This document shows positions 1 to 11,228 of a stretch of DNA of 64,000 bases, in pieces. The notes under the pieces are model-generated. The model had not been told where the DNA came from and made no database searches. It was given only the letters and a program-made list of their open reading frames with translations. This DNA comes from Lineus longissimus (lineage: Eukaryota > Nemertea > Pilidiophora > Heteronemertea > Lineidae), in assembly GCF_910592395.1 (NCBI RefSeq), contig NC_088313.1:8372501-8436500 (forward strand), written 5' to 3'. Numbering within the stretch: position 1 is the first letter of the stretch; the number at the start of each line of letters is the position of its first letter. A program made the translations under genes and the position numbers.

Positions 1-1434
1 GGATTCGCGTTGTTTGTGACAATTAGGGAGTTAAAACCGCTTTATTTCCTCTGGCCATAATTTGGACCATGTTAAAATTATCACCATCAGTTCAATTTGC
101 TGTTAGGTACCCACTATTGAAATTTGGCCATTTAATTTGGGCTCATTTTCTGAGACAAAATGTCTCCCTGGTAAAAAATTTATTTTGAGATTTGTGGCAT
201 TTTCAATGAAGGGTAGTCATAACAAGTGGGAAATGATGCTGGAAAAAACTGTATTGACACTAGACTATAATTCTAGATATTTCTGGACTTCTTATTTGGG
301 TGTATTTGCTAAGTTTCGCAGCCCAAATGCTATTTTGTTGGCTCAAGCCATTTTACAAACTTTTTAAGTTACTATAACGACACTTTTAAAGCAATAGTAT
401 TACATTTAAAGGAGTAGATTTACTCTTAAAGGAGTGTGCTCATGAGTTTTGTTTTTTGATGACTCTTAAAGGAGTGTGCTCACAAACTTTCATTTTGATG
501 ACATTTTGAGCGTGACATTTCATCCGAACTATTTAAACTGTTTCTGCGTTTTCACTAAGTTCCTAGACTCCGTCAGGGGGGCGGGTATGTCATCGATTGG
601 AAATCTTTGGTCAGTTTATTTTGGGTCACCCTTTATATCGGTTGTCTCCCGTTCTGGGTTTGTCACGTGATCAACATCGTGCTCTTACGCCATCTTGGAT
701 GAACGACCAAGTTCCATCGATTGGGAGCTTGGTGAAAATCGCATTTTTCTGCATCTTATGCAACTGATGCTTACCTCCTGTGGGAGTTCAAATGAGAGGA
801 AAAGCCATTAACGATCTGTAAGTGGTAATGAAAAGTCATGACAAATCCTAACTTGGCTGTAGCAAGACCATTTTAGAGCGAGTCTAGAAGGCGATTTCGT
901 CCACATGATATGCTGCTTCCGGATTGGAAGCGCTGGCCAAATTGGCTTAAAATAAATAACTAAATACCCTTTTGAATGATTGTCATGTGTATTCTAGCGT
1001 GTCTAAGTGTTCTTTAAACATACCTGTGGCATTCTTACCCATGAATGACTTCGGTGTCGCGATTTTCTGCCCTAAAAATACTCAACTGGTGCTGTCCAAA
1101 AATTCTCTCATTTAGTTCCTGTTTTAATCACCATTCGCCGCCACCATCCAGTGGTGTTTTTCCCAGTGTGGATTTAGTGATTGAGTTTTAATCTGTTTCA
1201 AACAATTTTAAGACTGGAGCATAGTGTCTCTGTGTCATTTGGTTGTATTAAATGACTTTAATAAGGATTGTAACAATTTGCTATGTTATACTGGTATTAT
1301 TATTCAGTTTCTTGGAATGGGTACAACTTTGTATACTTTCAGAAAACCGTCGTCATTGTTGCTGTACGTCACTGCATGTCGATGTCGTATGCCATCAATA
1401 AACGGTCCTAGACGTCACTTGAATCTTCGGCTCT
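1..1434. other. Intergenic host sequence
   Basis: No convincing coding region is visible on either strand; open frames are short and of biased composition. The only structure seen is a short direct repeat: a 21-base unit beginning ACTCTTAAAGGAG occurs at 422-442 and again at 462-482, exactly 40 bases apart. No transposon ends were recognised. Confidence 0.5.
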
Positions 1435-1638
1435 CTATCTCCCACAGGGCCCAACAAGAGAAGCGACAAGCGGTAATAAATTGGCCATCGTCAAAGTAAC
1501 CGCAACGTTATTGGCCCCAGAAAACCACGACAGCCACTCGAACACGTTATTGGGAAGAACATCCTCCCATGGCACCTTCTGCAACCATGCCTTCCTGTAC
1601 AGCCCTTGAACATCAGTGTTATTAAGATATTTCGACAT
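1435..1638 (-). CDS. Possible single coding exon, unknown protein
   Basis: A 67-residue reading frame begins with ATG at 1638. Its composition is protein-like: tryptophan-rich in the first half (motifs WLQKVPWED and FEWLSWFSG), then a hydrophobic helix-like stretch ending VASLVGP. A GT suitable as a splice donor falls just before the stop, so this may be the first exon of a gene continuing leftward out of the window. The character (a short acidic lead followed by a hydrophobic LLPLVASL stretch) loosely recalls DUF3987-type proteins, but that is only an impression. It could equally be a chance frame. Confidence 0.25.
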   Translation of the reverse strand: MSKYLNNTDVQGLYRKAWLQKVPWEDVLPNNVFEWLSWFSGANNVAVTLTMANLLPLVASLVGPCGR

Positions 1639-1921
1639 ATTGACAGCTACGGAAGGAATAATTAGAATGGCGGGATTTCAGCCGGTGAAACATTTATACG
1701 CCTAGTACTAGGATACGCCCTAGGCCTACATGTATGCTAAAGGATAAATACAAAAGAATTTTCGCACCCTTCAGAAATAGATTTTGGGAGGAACACAAAT
1801 TAAAGGGATATTATAAGCGATAATCCCTCGCACTCCCCTACATGTACTATGTACTTAAGCCTATGTACTTTATTTTGAGACTTATTTTTGAGCGGCGAGC
1901 AAAATGATCAATTTATAGAAA

Positions 1922-2590
1922 ATGGCCGAGTCAAAGAAAAGAAGCAATGATGAAGAATGCGTGGAGTCCAAAAAAAGCAGGAGTTACGGACGGGATAAAA
2001 AGAAATGGTCGATGACGCACCGAGACGTACTTTCCCTAATACAGAAGACGTCGTTGGAAATCATCCAACGGTTACAAGAAGAAGGACTCGTATCAAGTGC
2101 CTACGAATGTCCACATTGTAGGGAGGCAATGAATTTAACCAAGGCATCTTCAGGAAAATCGTCATCAGATGGATATGAATGGTCCTGCCAACGAACGATT
2201 CAAGGCCGAAGGCACAGCAGAGTAACCCGATCAATTCGTAAAGGAAGCTGGTTTGAACAATCAAAGTTGCAGCTCGGGGAAGTCATTGAATTGACGTATT
2301 GGTGGACGCGAGATATGTCGAACAAGACCATAATACACGAGATGAAAATGTCAAGTAGAACGGTGGTTGATTGGTGTAATTTCTGCAAAGAGGTATGCAT
2401 CATAATATGCGTAACCAAGGGCGAGAAGATTGGTGGTAACGATGTAGATGTGGAAATAGACAAGTCAAAGATTGGAAAAGTGAAGTACCATCGAGGACAT
2501 GCCGTCGAAGGACAGTGGGTGTTCGGAGGATGTGAAAAGAAGGACAGTAGTAAGATGTTTCTCGTCCCTGTACCGAAACGGTCAAAAGAC
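1922..2590 (+). pseudogene. Merlin-family (IS1016/ISXO2-like) transposase, N-terminal exon
   Basis: The reading frame from ATG 1922 gives about 223 residues of a Merlin-type DDE transposase before the sequence breaks. There is a basic N-terminus, a zinc-ribbon-like pair YECPHC with a WSC later, the motif VEIDKSKIGK containing the first catalytic aspartate, and the block VEGQWVFGG, typical of this family. The frame reaches RSKD and then meets GTGAGT at 2591, a perfect splice donor. The C-terminal half with the other catalytic residues was not found here or beyond Polinton A, so the gene is truncated. The recognisable protein ends at the donor; what follows belongs to the left end of Polinton A. 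Confidence 0.7.
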
Positions 2591-2611
2591 GTGAGTAGTA
2601 GGTATAATGTC

Positions 2612-2668
2612 CCTTTCAACGCCCGAAATACGAGGCCCAAAGTCCGAGGGTCCTGGGGCGTTGAAAGG
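2612..2668. repeat. Fold-back at the left edge of Polinton A
   Basis: CCTTTCAACGCCC at 2612-2624 is the inverse of GGGGCGTTGAAAGG at 2655-2668, with about 30 bases between. The inner arm is shared with the right terminal repeat of Polinton A (as TTTTAACGCCCC ending at 50980); the outer arm is not. The true terminus of Polinton A may therefore lie anywhere from 2612 to 2655. Confidence 0.6.
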
Positions 2669-2793
2669 TGCATCATTGACGCCCGCGACAAATGCCCTCC
2701 CGTGATATTGTGCTTGAAGAATTTTTTCCGCGCTTCGTGTAAGCGCTCAAAAATTCGGCGCTATCCGTCTGCGCTGTCCACGGGAGTGCATTC
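2655..2793. repeat. Polinton A left terminal inverted repeat, outer part
   Basis: This matches the reverse complement of 50842-50980 nearly base for base. The repeat then stops abruptly at ATTC (2790-2793), where a later transposon is inserted, and resumes at 5333 after the duplicated ATTC. Confidence 0.9.
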
Positions 2794-5328
2794 CAGTCAG
2801 TTGGCCGCGGCCCCATTTCCGCGTAATTCTCTCTGCGCTATGACGTCACTGCATATCATTACGAGCTCATTATCGCGTACATTTAGGCGTGAAAAATATG
2901 AAGTCGGAAATCGATCCTAAACTTGCCAAAATCTTTCTGAATGACATGTAAACGGAACATATTATTCTAGATGAAACATTAATTAGTAGTTTCATTAAGA
3001 AAAAAGTGTAAAAAGTCCTGAGGTTTGCTGTTTACGTGACTTTGAACAGCGGTCGTCGCCCGAAAATTTGCAATTTTTTCACGTAATTTTGTTGAATAAA
3101 TGCACCTGACTCATCAAAAACATCGCGCGTGCTCAGAAGTAATGACTGATATTTATTGTTATATGTATCTTTGACTGAATAACACGATAGTAAAAATGAT
3201 TATTTCTGCCGCACGGCTAGAAAATACGTTTAAGTTGCCTCTGATTTTTGTCAGAAAATGTTGCAGCCGGATTTAGGTTCCGACCACACCCGAAGTTGAG
3301 CCGAAGAGGCCCGAACACTAGGATCGCCACCATCGCTACAAAACGTGTTCTAGAATACTGATTATGAAAACTTGTCCAATAGCCCATCCTGCCGTCCCAT
3401 CCCTCCTTTCATGAGACCACCATTGCCCAAATTTAATGACAAAATGATGCAAAGAAGAAACTTAACATTAAAGATAACTAATCCTCTCTTCTGCATCTTG
3501 AAATTCTTTAACAGTGAAATGCTAACATTGAAACAAGAACACCAATAACAAACAGACAGTCAATTGTTGAAGGGTGTAAAACACAATGCCAAATTCAAAT
3601 TCTTGCAAGTGGTGCTGCTGAACTTTTCAAGTGGAAGGAATCAAACTTATTTTCATTCGTGACGTTATTTGCTAATGATTGTTTACACCATTCAACAGCT
3701 TGACATGTTCATTAAACCCGATTGACTGGAGAAGTGAAAGTATTAGCTGAAAGATAAAGCAGATTTTTCCTGAATGACAACAGCCTGGATGTACAATTAC
3801 AACAGTCAAATTGATGACAAACTTCAAGTCAAACCAATCACAATCTTGCAGGAAGATGTCCTGTAATAGGTTAAGTTTACACCTTTAACACTGGCATTGG
3901 TCATGCTGCTCAAATTACATACTTTATCAGCTTTTTGGTATTATCTTTTACTGATACAGCAACTCTAAAAATGAGATGATGGCAAGTTCTGTGCGCGATG
4001 TCTGGCACAAAATAACTCTTGTGGGGGTACTGATGAAGCTATTCCCGGCTTTATAAGCATCATTGATGGCTTGGAAGCCCGTTCAGACCCAGGCCAGGGT
4101 CAGGGAAAATAAACTATCCATCCAAAGGTCGTCCAAAATTACCAGACAATGCCTATTATTGAGCCATGTCACCTAGTAGGCCCTGGTGTTTTGGACCGTG
4201 AAGATCCACATTGTAATGTGTATATGATTTCTTTTCCTGAACTATGGCAGCCTTTTACAGGCAAATCTGGCAAAAAAGTGCCTAAACAGAGGCAACTAAA
4301 ATTACCAAACAAACAAAAGATATATCATTATGAGAAAGTTTATTTTCACAGAGGATATACAGAGAAATTTCTGAAGAATCAGCCGGATTGCCCAACAGTA
4401 GTAGTAGACATCTCAGTCACCTGGATCTTTTCGGAAGTGAAGCATCATGGCTCATGCTTTACTGTTTGAGCACATCCACACAAATCGATAGTATTCCTGG
4501 TCAATATCAATGACGATATGGTTGAACACATGACATACCTCCAGTCTCATAACATAACAATAACATAACACTCACTCAGTCACTGTCGCTCTGACATTTC
4601 TGACGACTATTCTACCAGTAGCTTTATCAAAAGGCTCAAAATCATCTGGTCATTTGGCCACAAGTTGTAGAAATTATAGTCAGACTAAGCATATTCATCA
4701 ACAGAACTCAAACAGGCTACCATCATGCCATTCTCACTTTTAACCACAATTTTTTTGAGACACGCTGTGCATTAAAATATTTTTACAATATCGCGTCGTG
4801 CACGCAATTGCCGCGAAAAACGGCTTGATTAACATCACGTGATCCAAAACGTCATAAATATTAATGAGATTTCTTCGAAAAATCACCAAATTAAGTGCCA
4901 AAAAAGAAATATTTAGGAAACCGGGTGCTCAAATGTTTTAAAAGATATGAATTCATTTAGGATTGGTCAACCACTTCGCAAAAAATCAATTTACCAAATA
5001 TCGCCGCAAAGCTGGAAAATATCTTTGAGTGAGGTATGTTCAGCGAAGATTGCGAAAATATCATATTTCGAAAAATTGATCAAACTCGGTTGATTTTGCT
5101 TGGAATTTGATAAAATAAACACCAATTTTTTCTTTCAATAACTAACAATTTCGCCATCTTTGATCAATCGCTCTCCCCGAACAGTCGTGCATGCTACAGA
5201 GGTTTTAGTCTCTGCCACAAATATGGCGCGAATTAGTATCAAATTTTTACCGATAGGTGACAGTAGCAGCGCAACGCAGAGAGAAACGCTCTTTTGGCGC
5301 TGCGAACGGGGGCGCGGCCAACTGACTG
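2794..5328. mobile_element. 2.5 kb DNA transposon inserted in the Polinton A left repeat
   Basis: The left end CAGTCAGTTGGCCGCG at 2794 is the inverse of the right end CGCGGCCAACTGACTG finishing at 5328, with weaker similarity further in (both ends carry a TCTCTCTGCG block). ATTC is present on both sides (2790-2793 and 5329-5332), but only once in the uninterrupted right terminal repeat of Polinton A (as GAAT at 50842-50845), which proves the insertion and a 4-bp target duplication. The interior has no recognisable transposase, so this looks non-autonomous or badly decayed. Families with 4-bp duplications include Chapaev and Sola1, but the ends do not allow a firm assignment. Confidence 0.85.
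4149..4469 (+). CDS. Unrecognised short ORF within the 2.5 kb transposon
   Basis: An ATG-initiated 106-residue frame lies in the middle of the transposon. It has a proline/cysteine-containing start, a basic centre (KSGKKVPKQRQLKL) and ends near EVKHHGSC. It could be the remnant of a transposase or accessory exon, since nothing else in the 2.5 kb is open, but no catalytic motif is visible and chance is a real alternative. Confidence 0.2.
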   Translation: MPIIEPCHLVGPGVLDREDPHCNVYMISFPELWQPFTGKSGKKVPKQRQLKLPNKQKIYHYEKVYFHRGYTEKFLKNQPDCPTVVVDISVTWIFSEVKHHGSCFTV

Positions 5329-5332
5329 ATTC

Positions 5333-5866
5333 GTCGCGTAGCAGAGTACAAGCAGGCCGATGCCGCAACGAGCACAGATTAATGTGCACTCTTATTCGCG
5401 CTGCTCCTGAGGTTTTACGGGCTGCTGTCAAAAACCGAGCGGAGCGAAGAGTGTGGATCAATTAGGGTCTCCACCATCGGGGAAATCTGTTCGGGGCAAA
5501 TAGCCTACTGAAGCATTCTGTTGCTATAACTGGGATGTTATCAGTGTCTAGGCAATCCTTGTCATTGACTATGCATAGAGACTGCTCATCCTAGCTAAAA
5601 TTATGACGCGAATTGCCTCGACTCGTCGCCACATTTTAGGGGTCCCGTCTCCTCAATGTCCGTTTAGCTCCAAAGCAACGAGGTCTGTACATGTCCTCTT
5701 CGTCTCGCATGGTGGCCGGGTTCGTATAGCGCGGGAAGAGCAGGACAGGACAACTCTCTTGCGCCACCCTTTTCCTGATGGAACGGTGCAAATTTTGACA
5801 TGCACATGAAGAAAGAACAACTCATATACGACGTATTTGTGATATGGAAGAAACATTTTTATTTCT
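5333..5866. repeat. Polinton A left terminal inverted repeat, inner part
   Basis: This continues the repeat after the inserted transposon and matches the reverse complement of 50702-50841, then one unit of the ~294-base tandem block on the right, then 49718-49825. The left side has a single copy of that unit where the right side has three. Open frames across it are by-products of the repeat and not genes. Confidence 0.9.
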
Positions 5867-6965
5867 AATTTCCAAGTACACATTTTCAAATCTAGAAGAG
5901 AAATAGGGACAGAGCAATATTGAACATGACACATTGAAGAGCATCATGCATGTTCGTTTTTACTTTTTATTTCGTTGCTCCTTCTCTGGAGTGGGAACTC
6001 TTAGTGGCAATCTCTAACATGATCTTATAAACAACTGAGAAAAAGGGAATTTTAGCAGCGAACATTTTCTTAATTTCAAAACGTGTCTTCACTTAGCGGC
6101 ACCCTTGTGGTTTGTCTATCAATACCATTCAATTCAATTTATTTCAACTGATTTTTAGGCCACTTTTTTGCAGCATGAAAATATAGACACATACAGCGGG
6201 ATAATACAATAGAAAGACACGATGATACTTATGTACATAGTAATACACATACACTAACGCCTCTGCTCTTTTACTTTATGCAGATACGTGGCCGATAAAT
6301 TTCGTAAAATTTCATATTGTTTTGTAGACACGATATTGATAAATAATGATAGAACGGTTGGTCGTACAAACGATTCGACAGCTCACAAAAAAATCTCTAA
6401 TGAGCGAAGACATTGGGTAACTGCTCTCTTGCCTTTCTCTGCTACATGATACAAACAAGAGAATGTACCTTTCTAATAGACAGACAACAGGAGCGATTGC
6501 TTTTCACTCATATACCAGTATTCATATGTTCAAAGTACAGGCTATATAATTCATTTACAAAAAAATATATACAACAACAGCAACAGTGATCCCGGCAGTG
6601 ATCCTTTAAAATTTACGGCACCGCCTATCATTGGGAGCAGGAATATCTGTCAAATGCATGTTACCGCACGGAAGGATAATTAAGTGGGCGATACAGTCTG
6701 TTTCGTTAGAAATGTTGTTTTCTTATCGAAGAGTTAGTTTGTTTTAAGCTGCGCGCGGTTGCTTTATTTGCGTATTTCTTTGCCAAATGTTTTTTGTAAA
6801 GGTAAAATTCATACTGTGCTAGTGCCATTCTTTCTGGTATGTGATGTGGGTTTTTTTCGCGCTCAAAGGAATACAGTATTCACGCGGATCGTAGATGATA
6901 TGAATGGAGCTCTTCTTGCAAGATGTTTTTAAAAGAGCCCTTCTCCTCCCTGTTTTCGTTAAAAG
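5867..6965. other. Polinton A left arm, no gene seen
   Basis: The AT-rich sequence between the terminal repeat and the first gene has no coding frame longer than background. It contains a short run near 6127 of CAATTCAATTTATT type, resembling the tails of some LINE elements, and a CAACAACAGCAACA stretch near 6575. Neither defines an element. Confidence 0.5.
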
Positions 6966-8177
6966 TCATTGTTTTTTCTTGCCCCCACGTCCTTTTCCAC
7001 ATGGCTTTCCGCTAAACGGTTTGATAGCTTCTGTCAAAACAGGCAAACAAGGCATTAGACAGGCCTTACAACTTTGCAAAGCTGTGGTTTTTTGGTCGAA
7101 GAAACAGTGAAATTTTGTCATGGCTTCTTCATTTTTTTTCATGCCCGCAATAAAAGTCTCGACAGCTTTTTCTTCCCGCGCCATGAGTTTGTCTACAGAG
7201 GCCTTTCGTGAAACAAAATCCTTGTGGTATTTTTCGCATTTTTCAGCCCAAGGTTTTATCTTTTTCAAAGCGAGCTTTTGTTTTTCGTGGACAGAACAAA
7301 TGTTTACAAAATCTTCAATAATGTGAGGATATTTTAATCTATTCTTTTTCGACTCAAATATTGGACGAAGATATTTTTTTACGAAGGCTTTTTCATCGCC
7401 TGAACAGCATTCATGAGCGGAAGCTCCAGCTTGTTGGGGGGTTATATCATTGAAGGAAAGTTGTTCGTTTATCTGGTTACGTAAAGTGATAACATCCTGT
7501 TCTACATTATACGCTTTCGGAAAAAGAGACCCACTCGACAGGGATATTTTTTCGACTGCATGTGCACCCGCGGCCCCCCGGCTTGCTACTCCATCCGATT
7601 CGGTTTCGGACGCAGTTTCCACGTCGTCACTGGACAAGTTCAAATCGGCTTCCAAGCTAACAGCGCCGCGTTCTTCGTTCTCATTTTCAATAGAACACAT
7701 TGTTTTGTGCGCAACGGCATTGCCTGTATCATCAATAAAACAACTTTTTGCCTTTCGTTTTTTGTTCTCAGAAAGTATGTTTTCAATCTGATTCGAAGTT
7801 CTATTGAATCCATCATCAATTGCTTTAATCGCACTCTCTTCCTCGCTATCATACTCATCATTACTGCATTCTAAACTAGTTTTCATGACTTTCACAACAT
7901 CATTTGGGGCAATAGAAATACTTAAACTGGCCTCTGCTTTCAAAGGACTAGCCCCTCCCCTAATCGAACCTCCAAAATGATAACATGATATTTGAATGGT
8001 AAAATCGCCCAGAGTATCGATGATGATTTTAATCAGCTTCATCCATGAAGGACGTTCTGACGAGTCAAAGTGTTTGAGCGTTTTTCGAATGCATTTTATA
8101 AATCTTATGAACTTTTCTTCTGATGGCTCGATAGCCGCGACTATTTTTGCAATGATATCCTCAATCAATTCTGTCAT
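6966..8177 (-). CDS. Unknown Polinton A protein, 403 aa
   Basis: A full-length open frame begins at ATG 8177. The N-terminal 90 residues are helical, with KIVAAIEPSEEKFIRFIK. The middle (about 110-220) is acidic and serine-rich, with SEEESAIK and a basic KKRKAK patch that could be a nuclear localisation signal. Residues 260-370 are helix-rich and charged, with several cysteines, and the tail GKGRGGKKKQ is strongly basic. It lies 16 bases downstream of the 234-aa gene on the same strand, suggesting a transcription pair facing the left end. No family is recognised. The intact frame in an otherwise damaged element is notable. A DNA-binding or core protein is one guess, from the tail only. Confidence 0.6.
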   Translation of the reverse strand: MTELIEDIIAKIVAAIEPSEEKFIRFIKCIRKTLKHFDSSERPSWMKLIKIIIDTLGDFTIQISCYHFGGSIRGGASPLKAEASLSISIAPNDVVKVMKTSLECSNDEYDSEEESAIKAIDDGFNRTSNQIENILSENKKRKAKSCFIDDTGNAVAHKTMCSIENENEERGAVSLEADLNLSSDDVETASETESDGVASRGAAGAHAVEKISLSSGSLFPKAYNVEQDVITLRNQINEQLSFNDITPQQAGASAHECCSGDEKAFVKKYLRPIFESKKNRLKYPHIIEDFVNICSVHEKQKLALKKIKPWAEKCEKYHKDFVSRKASVDKLMAREEKAVETFIAGMKKNEEAMTKFHCFFDQKTTALQSCKACLMPCLPVLTEAIKPFSGKPCGKGRGGKKKQ

Positions 8178-8193
8178 GATGTTTCCGTTATCA

Positions 8194-8898
8194 TCAAAAG
8201 CAAATGAATTTGTCTGTGATCATCCGAGAGACCCCGTCTGTTGGCAATTTCAATTCATGATCAACCAGATTTTCTTCCAAGAATTCGAAGACAATTCTTG
8301 TTTTCTCCGCAAAAAGCTCAATTTTGGTAAAAACAAAAGTACATCGAGTGGTATAAAACTGAAAATGAGCTCCTGCGTCTCTGAATTTCAGACCACGCAT
8401 GGATGGCTTTTCCGTTGCCTCGGAATCTAATTTAACAAGCGGTCTTTCACCCCTGTCTGCCTCGGGTGCAAAAAACGATTCGATAAAATATAGTAGCGAC
8501 TGTACGTCGCGTTGTCTAAAACAAGAAGTTAACGCACTGCTTGGAAAATTACCTTGAATATTAACAATTCTCCCTTTGAATTTAAGCTTTCGTCTTGGCG
8601 GCTGTGGTGTCAAACAAGAATGTATTTCTTTCAGAAAGTGTTCATAAAGTTTCTTGAAATTTTCGCTTTCAAGCCAAGCGCCTATATTTTTTCGCAGATG
8701 CAAAGTAATGTGTAATTTCTTACTAACCCAGTAGGAAATGTCAGTAAAACGTCGCGTAACATAACCGTCTTTAACTGTTTGGAAATATTTTTTGGAAAAG
8801 TGATAGATTTCAAACTTGTATTTTTCAAAAAATGAAGACTCTATAAGGTCAAAGTGAAATATAACCTGTTTGATGGAACTAACTTTTGTATCATTCAT
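8194..8898 (-). CDS. Unknown Polinton A protein, 234 aa
   Basis: An intact frame begins at ATG 8898 and encodes a mixed alpha/beta protein rich in phenylalanine and lysine, with motifs HFDLIESSFFEKYKF near the start and TTRCTFVFTKIELF late. There is no signal peptide, membrane segment or recognised catalytic motif. It precedes the 403-aa gene on the minus strand. Its first part and upstream region are partly duplicated in tandem at 9221-9596, where the copy is no longer coding. Confidence 0.55.
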   Translation of the reverse strand: MNDTKVSSIKQVIFHFDLIESSFFEKYKFEIYHFSKKYFQTVKDGYVTRRFTDISYWVSKKLHITLHLRKNIGAWLESENFKKLYEHFLKEIHSCLTPQPPRRKLKFKGRIVNIQGNFPSSALTSCFRQRDVQSLLYFIESFFAPEADRGERPLVKLDSEATEKPSMRGLKFRDAGAHFQFYTTRCTFVFTKIELFAEKTRIVFEFLEENLVDHELKLPTDGVSRMITDKFICF

Positions 8899-9596
8899 TC
8901 AGCTTTATGGGGGTTATGGAAGAAACTTAAGTTTTTTTCCAGCGCGTGCACGGGCATACAGTTGTTGTTGTATATACTTTTTATGAATGATTATATATTG
9001 TACTTACAAATACTCAGTCTTACATGTAATTCCCTTTAGAATTCCTGAAGTCATAAACACTAGTGAATGAAACAGTTGTAGTACACAGTCACGCTCCAAA
9101 CGTTGAATGATATATTGAGGCTATACTGTACGTGTATGAGAAAACATCAGGTCGAACTGTCTGGAAAGAGAAAAACGAGGGTTGACGTTAGTTTGCTGTC
9201 AGAGAATATCGCCTACGAGCATGTAAAGTAATGTGTATTTTTTTACTAACCCAGTAGGAAATGTCAGTAAAACCTCGTGTAACATAAGCGCTTTTACTGT
9301 CTGGAAATATTTTTCAAAAATGAAGGCTCTATAAGGCCGAAGTGAAATATAACCTGTTTTATGGAACTAAGTATTGTACCGCGTTCACGTGCATACAGTT
9401 GCTGTTGTTATACTTTTTATGAATGAATATATAGGTACTTACAAATACTCCTACATGTAATTTCCCTTTTGAATATTCCTGTACACTCATGCTTCATCCG
9501 TTGAATGATTTTGTGAAAACATCAGGTCGAGCTGTCTGGAAAGAGAAAACGAGGGTTGACGTTAGTTTGCTGTTAGAGAATATCGCTTACGATCAT
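8698..9596. repeat. Partial tandem duplication
   Basis: Unit 1 at 8698-9220 (523 bases) contains the first ~65 codons of the 234-aa gene plus its upstream sequence. Unit 2 at 9221-9596 (about 376 bases) repeats it in the same order with several deletions. Both begin ATGYAAAGTAATGTGTA and end GCCTACGAGCATGTA or its variant. The second copy keeps no reading frame. Confidence 0.85.
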
Positions 9597-11228
9597 GTAT
9601 CACACGCTTTTGTTCCAACGACGTGCTCTTTGCTTTTTACACCACATCATCAGGAATTGATGTAATGAGACAGACTAAGTACAGCGTGTCCTTGTCGCAT
9701 TGTATAAATAATCAGCCTTAGCGCTTGTCTATTTTGTTGAGATGTTATTCTGGAAAATTAAATAGAAAGGATATGATGAGTTGAAAAACAAATAAAAGCC
9801 TTTCGTTTAGTAGAGACAGTATTTTTGTGTGTCCTTGTGAGTAACCAAATAGGCCTACCTGTTAATCGGGCGGGCAGCAAGGGCTGTTTATATCTGCATG
9901 GCGCTGGAAGAGAAATATGGGGTCGCATGTTATTTCATTTCCCAAAGGAGAGATGATTATTATTGTTGAATCAAAATCATACTGAGCCGACAGAACTATA
10001 AAAATGAAGGTCCTACCTTGATTCACGATAACATAATGTTTCTCGGCTTTGGGGCGCTTGTGTATAAACCATCCCTCTGAAAGAGAAAATAATGGACGGA
10101 TGTTACTAAGTCTGTTTCTGAAGACTTTTAGTCGAGCTGCTAACTAAACGGAAAATTAACAGTTATAAGGCCTACCTTTTATCCCGATTGCTTCTCAGCA
10201 AAATGTGTGTGCGTAAGTTGCCCGCACATGCGAAATGGGGGAAGTTTTGCCCTCACAGCTCTTAATAAAGGTTGGAATATTCCATTTTTGACCAATCCTG
10301 GGGGCTAGAAGTGTAGTTTGCCACGCAAGGAGTCACGAGATCATAATAGAATATTTTCGTATTGATTTACAAACGAAATCCTTGACCTAAAGCCCTTCGA
10401 ACTGATCAAGGCACCTCCAGACACTTTTGAAATTATTCTCAAGAACAATCTCCCACTGATTATATAGGGCGCTTAATATTTCATCACAGATTCAAGCTCA
10501 GATTTGATAAAACTCGGCCGAAATAACAGCCAGTAAGTGCGAAAATGACTTTTTTCCTGTTCAGGATTCATTATAAAACAATTAGGCACTTTAACTTCAC
10601 CTTTCGGTCACCCAATAGCTCTCATTAGATTGTGCGTATTAGAAATGATGCCAAGAGAATGAGTTCATAAGAGTTTTTTCTTTGTTGCTAGAACAAAAAC
10701 AATTGTTATCGCTCCAAGGACGGCTGGAAAAAGGCCTTATTTAACATGCCGGTTAATCAGCCTCTCACTAGTACATTCTACCTTTTTGAATGACGCCAAA
10801 AAATCATTTAAACAAGAGCTTGATTTGGCTCATTGACATACTAACTAGCGCGCTGTGTTTTATCAAAGTGATCTTGAACTCATCAACTAAGTAAACTGTG
10901 CAAAGTAGTTTATAGAACATTTAGTTCTGCAATCAGATAATGAGTTGGTCTTACATCTCGTCCACGAAATAACAATGGGAAGATATTGTGTCAACTTGGC
11001 ACGAAGAGTAATTTGTTTTTCAATAGCAAACTTGTTCTACTTCGTGGAAAAAATCATTTGAGTAGGCCCAGCATATTCTCGTCACAAGGCTATTAGGAGC
11101 AAAATGATGTTTGCTGTCGTGGTTTTTCTCTTAACCATGATGTGACACGATAGAATTTAACCAACGCGTTGGCATCGCCGATTGTTGCTTTCAATACGAC
11201 TGATTTTGTTGGTGCGCATTTCGTCATC
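9597..11228. other. Non-coding stretch of Polinton A
   Basis: No supported gene or element end is visible in 1.6 kb between the divergently arranged left genes and the dUTPase. The arrangement (minus-strand genes to the left, plus-strand genes to the right) makes this a candidate location for divergent promoters, but no clear promoter signal was identified. Confidence 0.45.

Noticed and set aside
5135-5934. Several overlapping open frames in the left terminal repeat
   Set aside because: The same frames recur in the right terminal repeat (49773-51126) on the opposite strand and have no protein-like composition; they are by-products of the repeat.
7450-7874. Plus-strand open frames of over 100 codons
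   Set aside because: They lie antisense to the well-formed 403-residue minus-strand gene and lack independent support.
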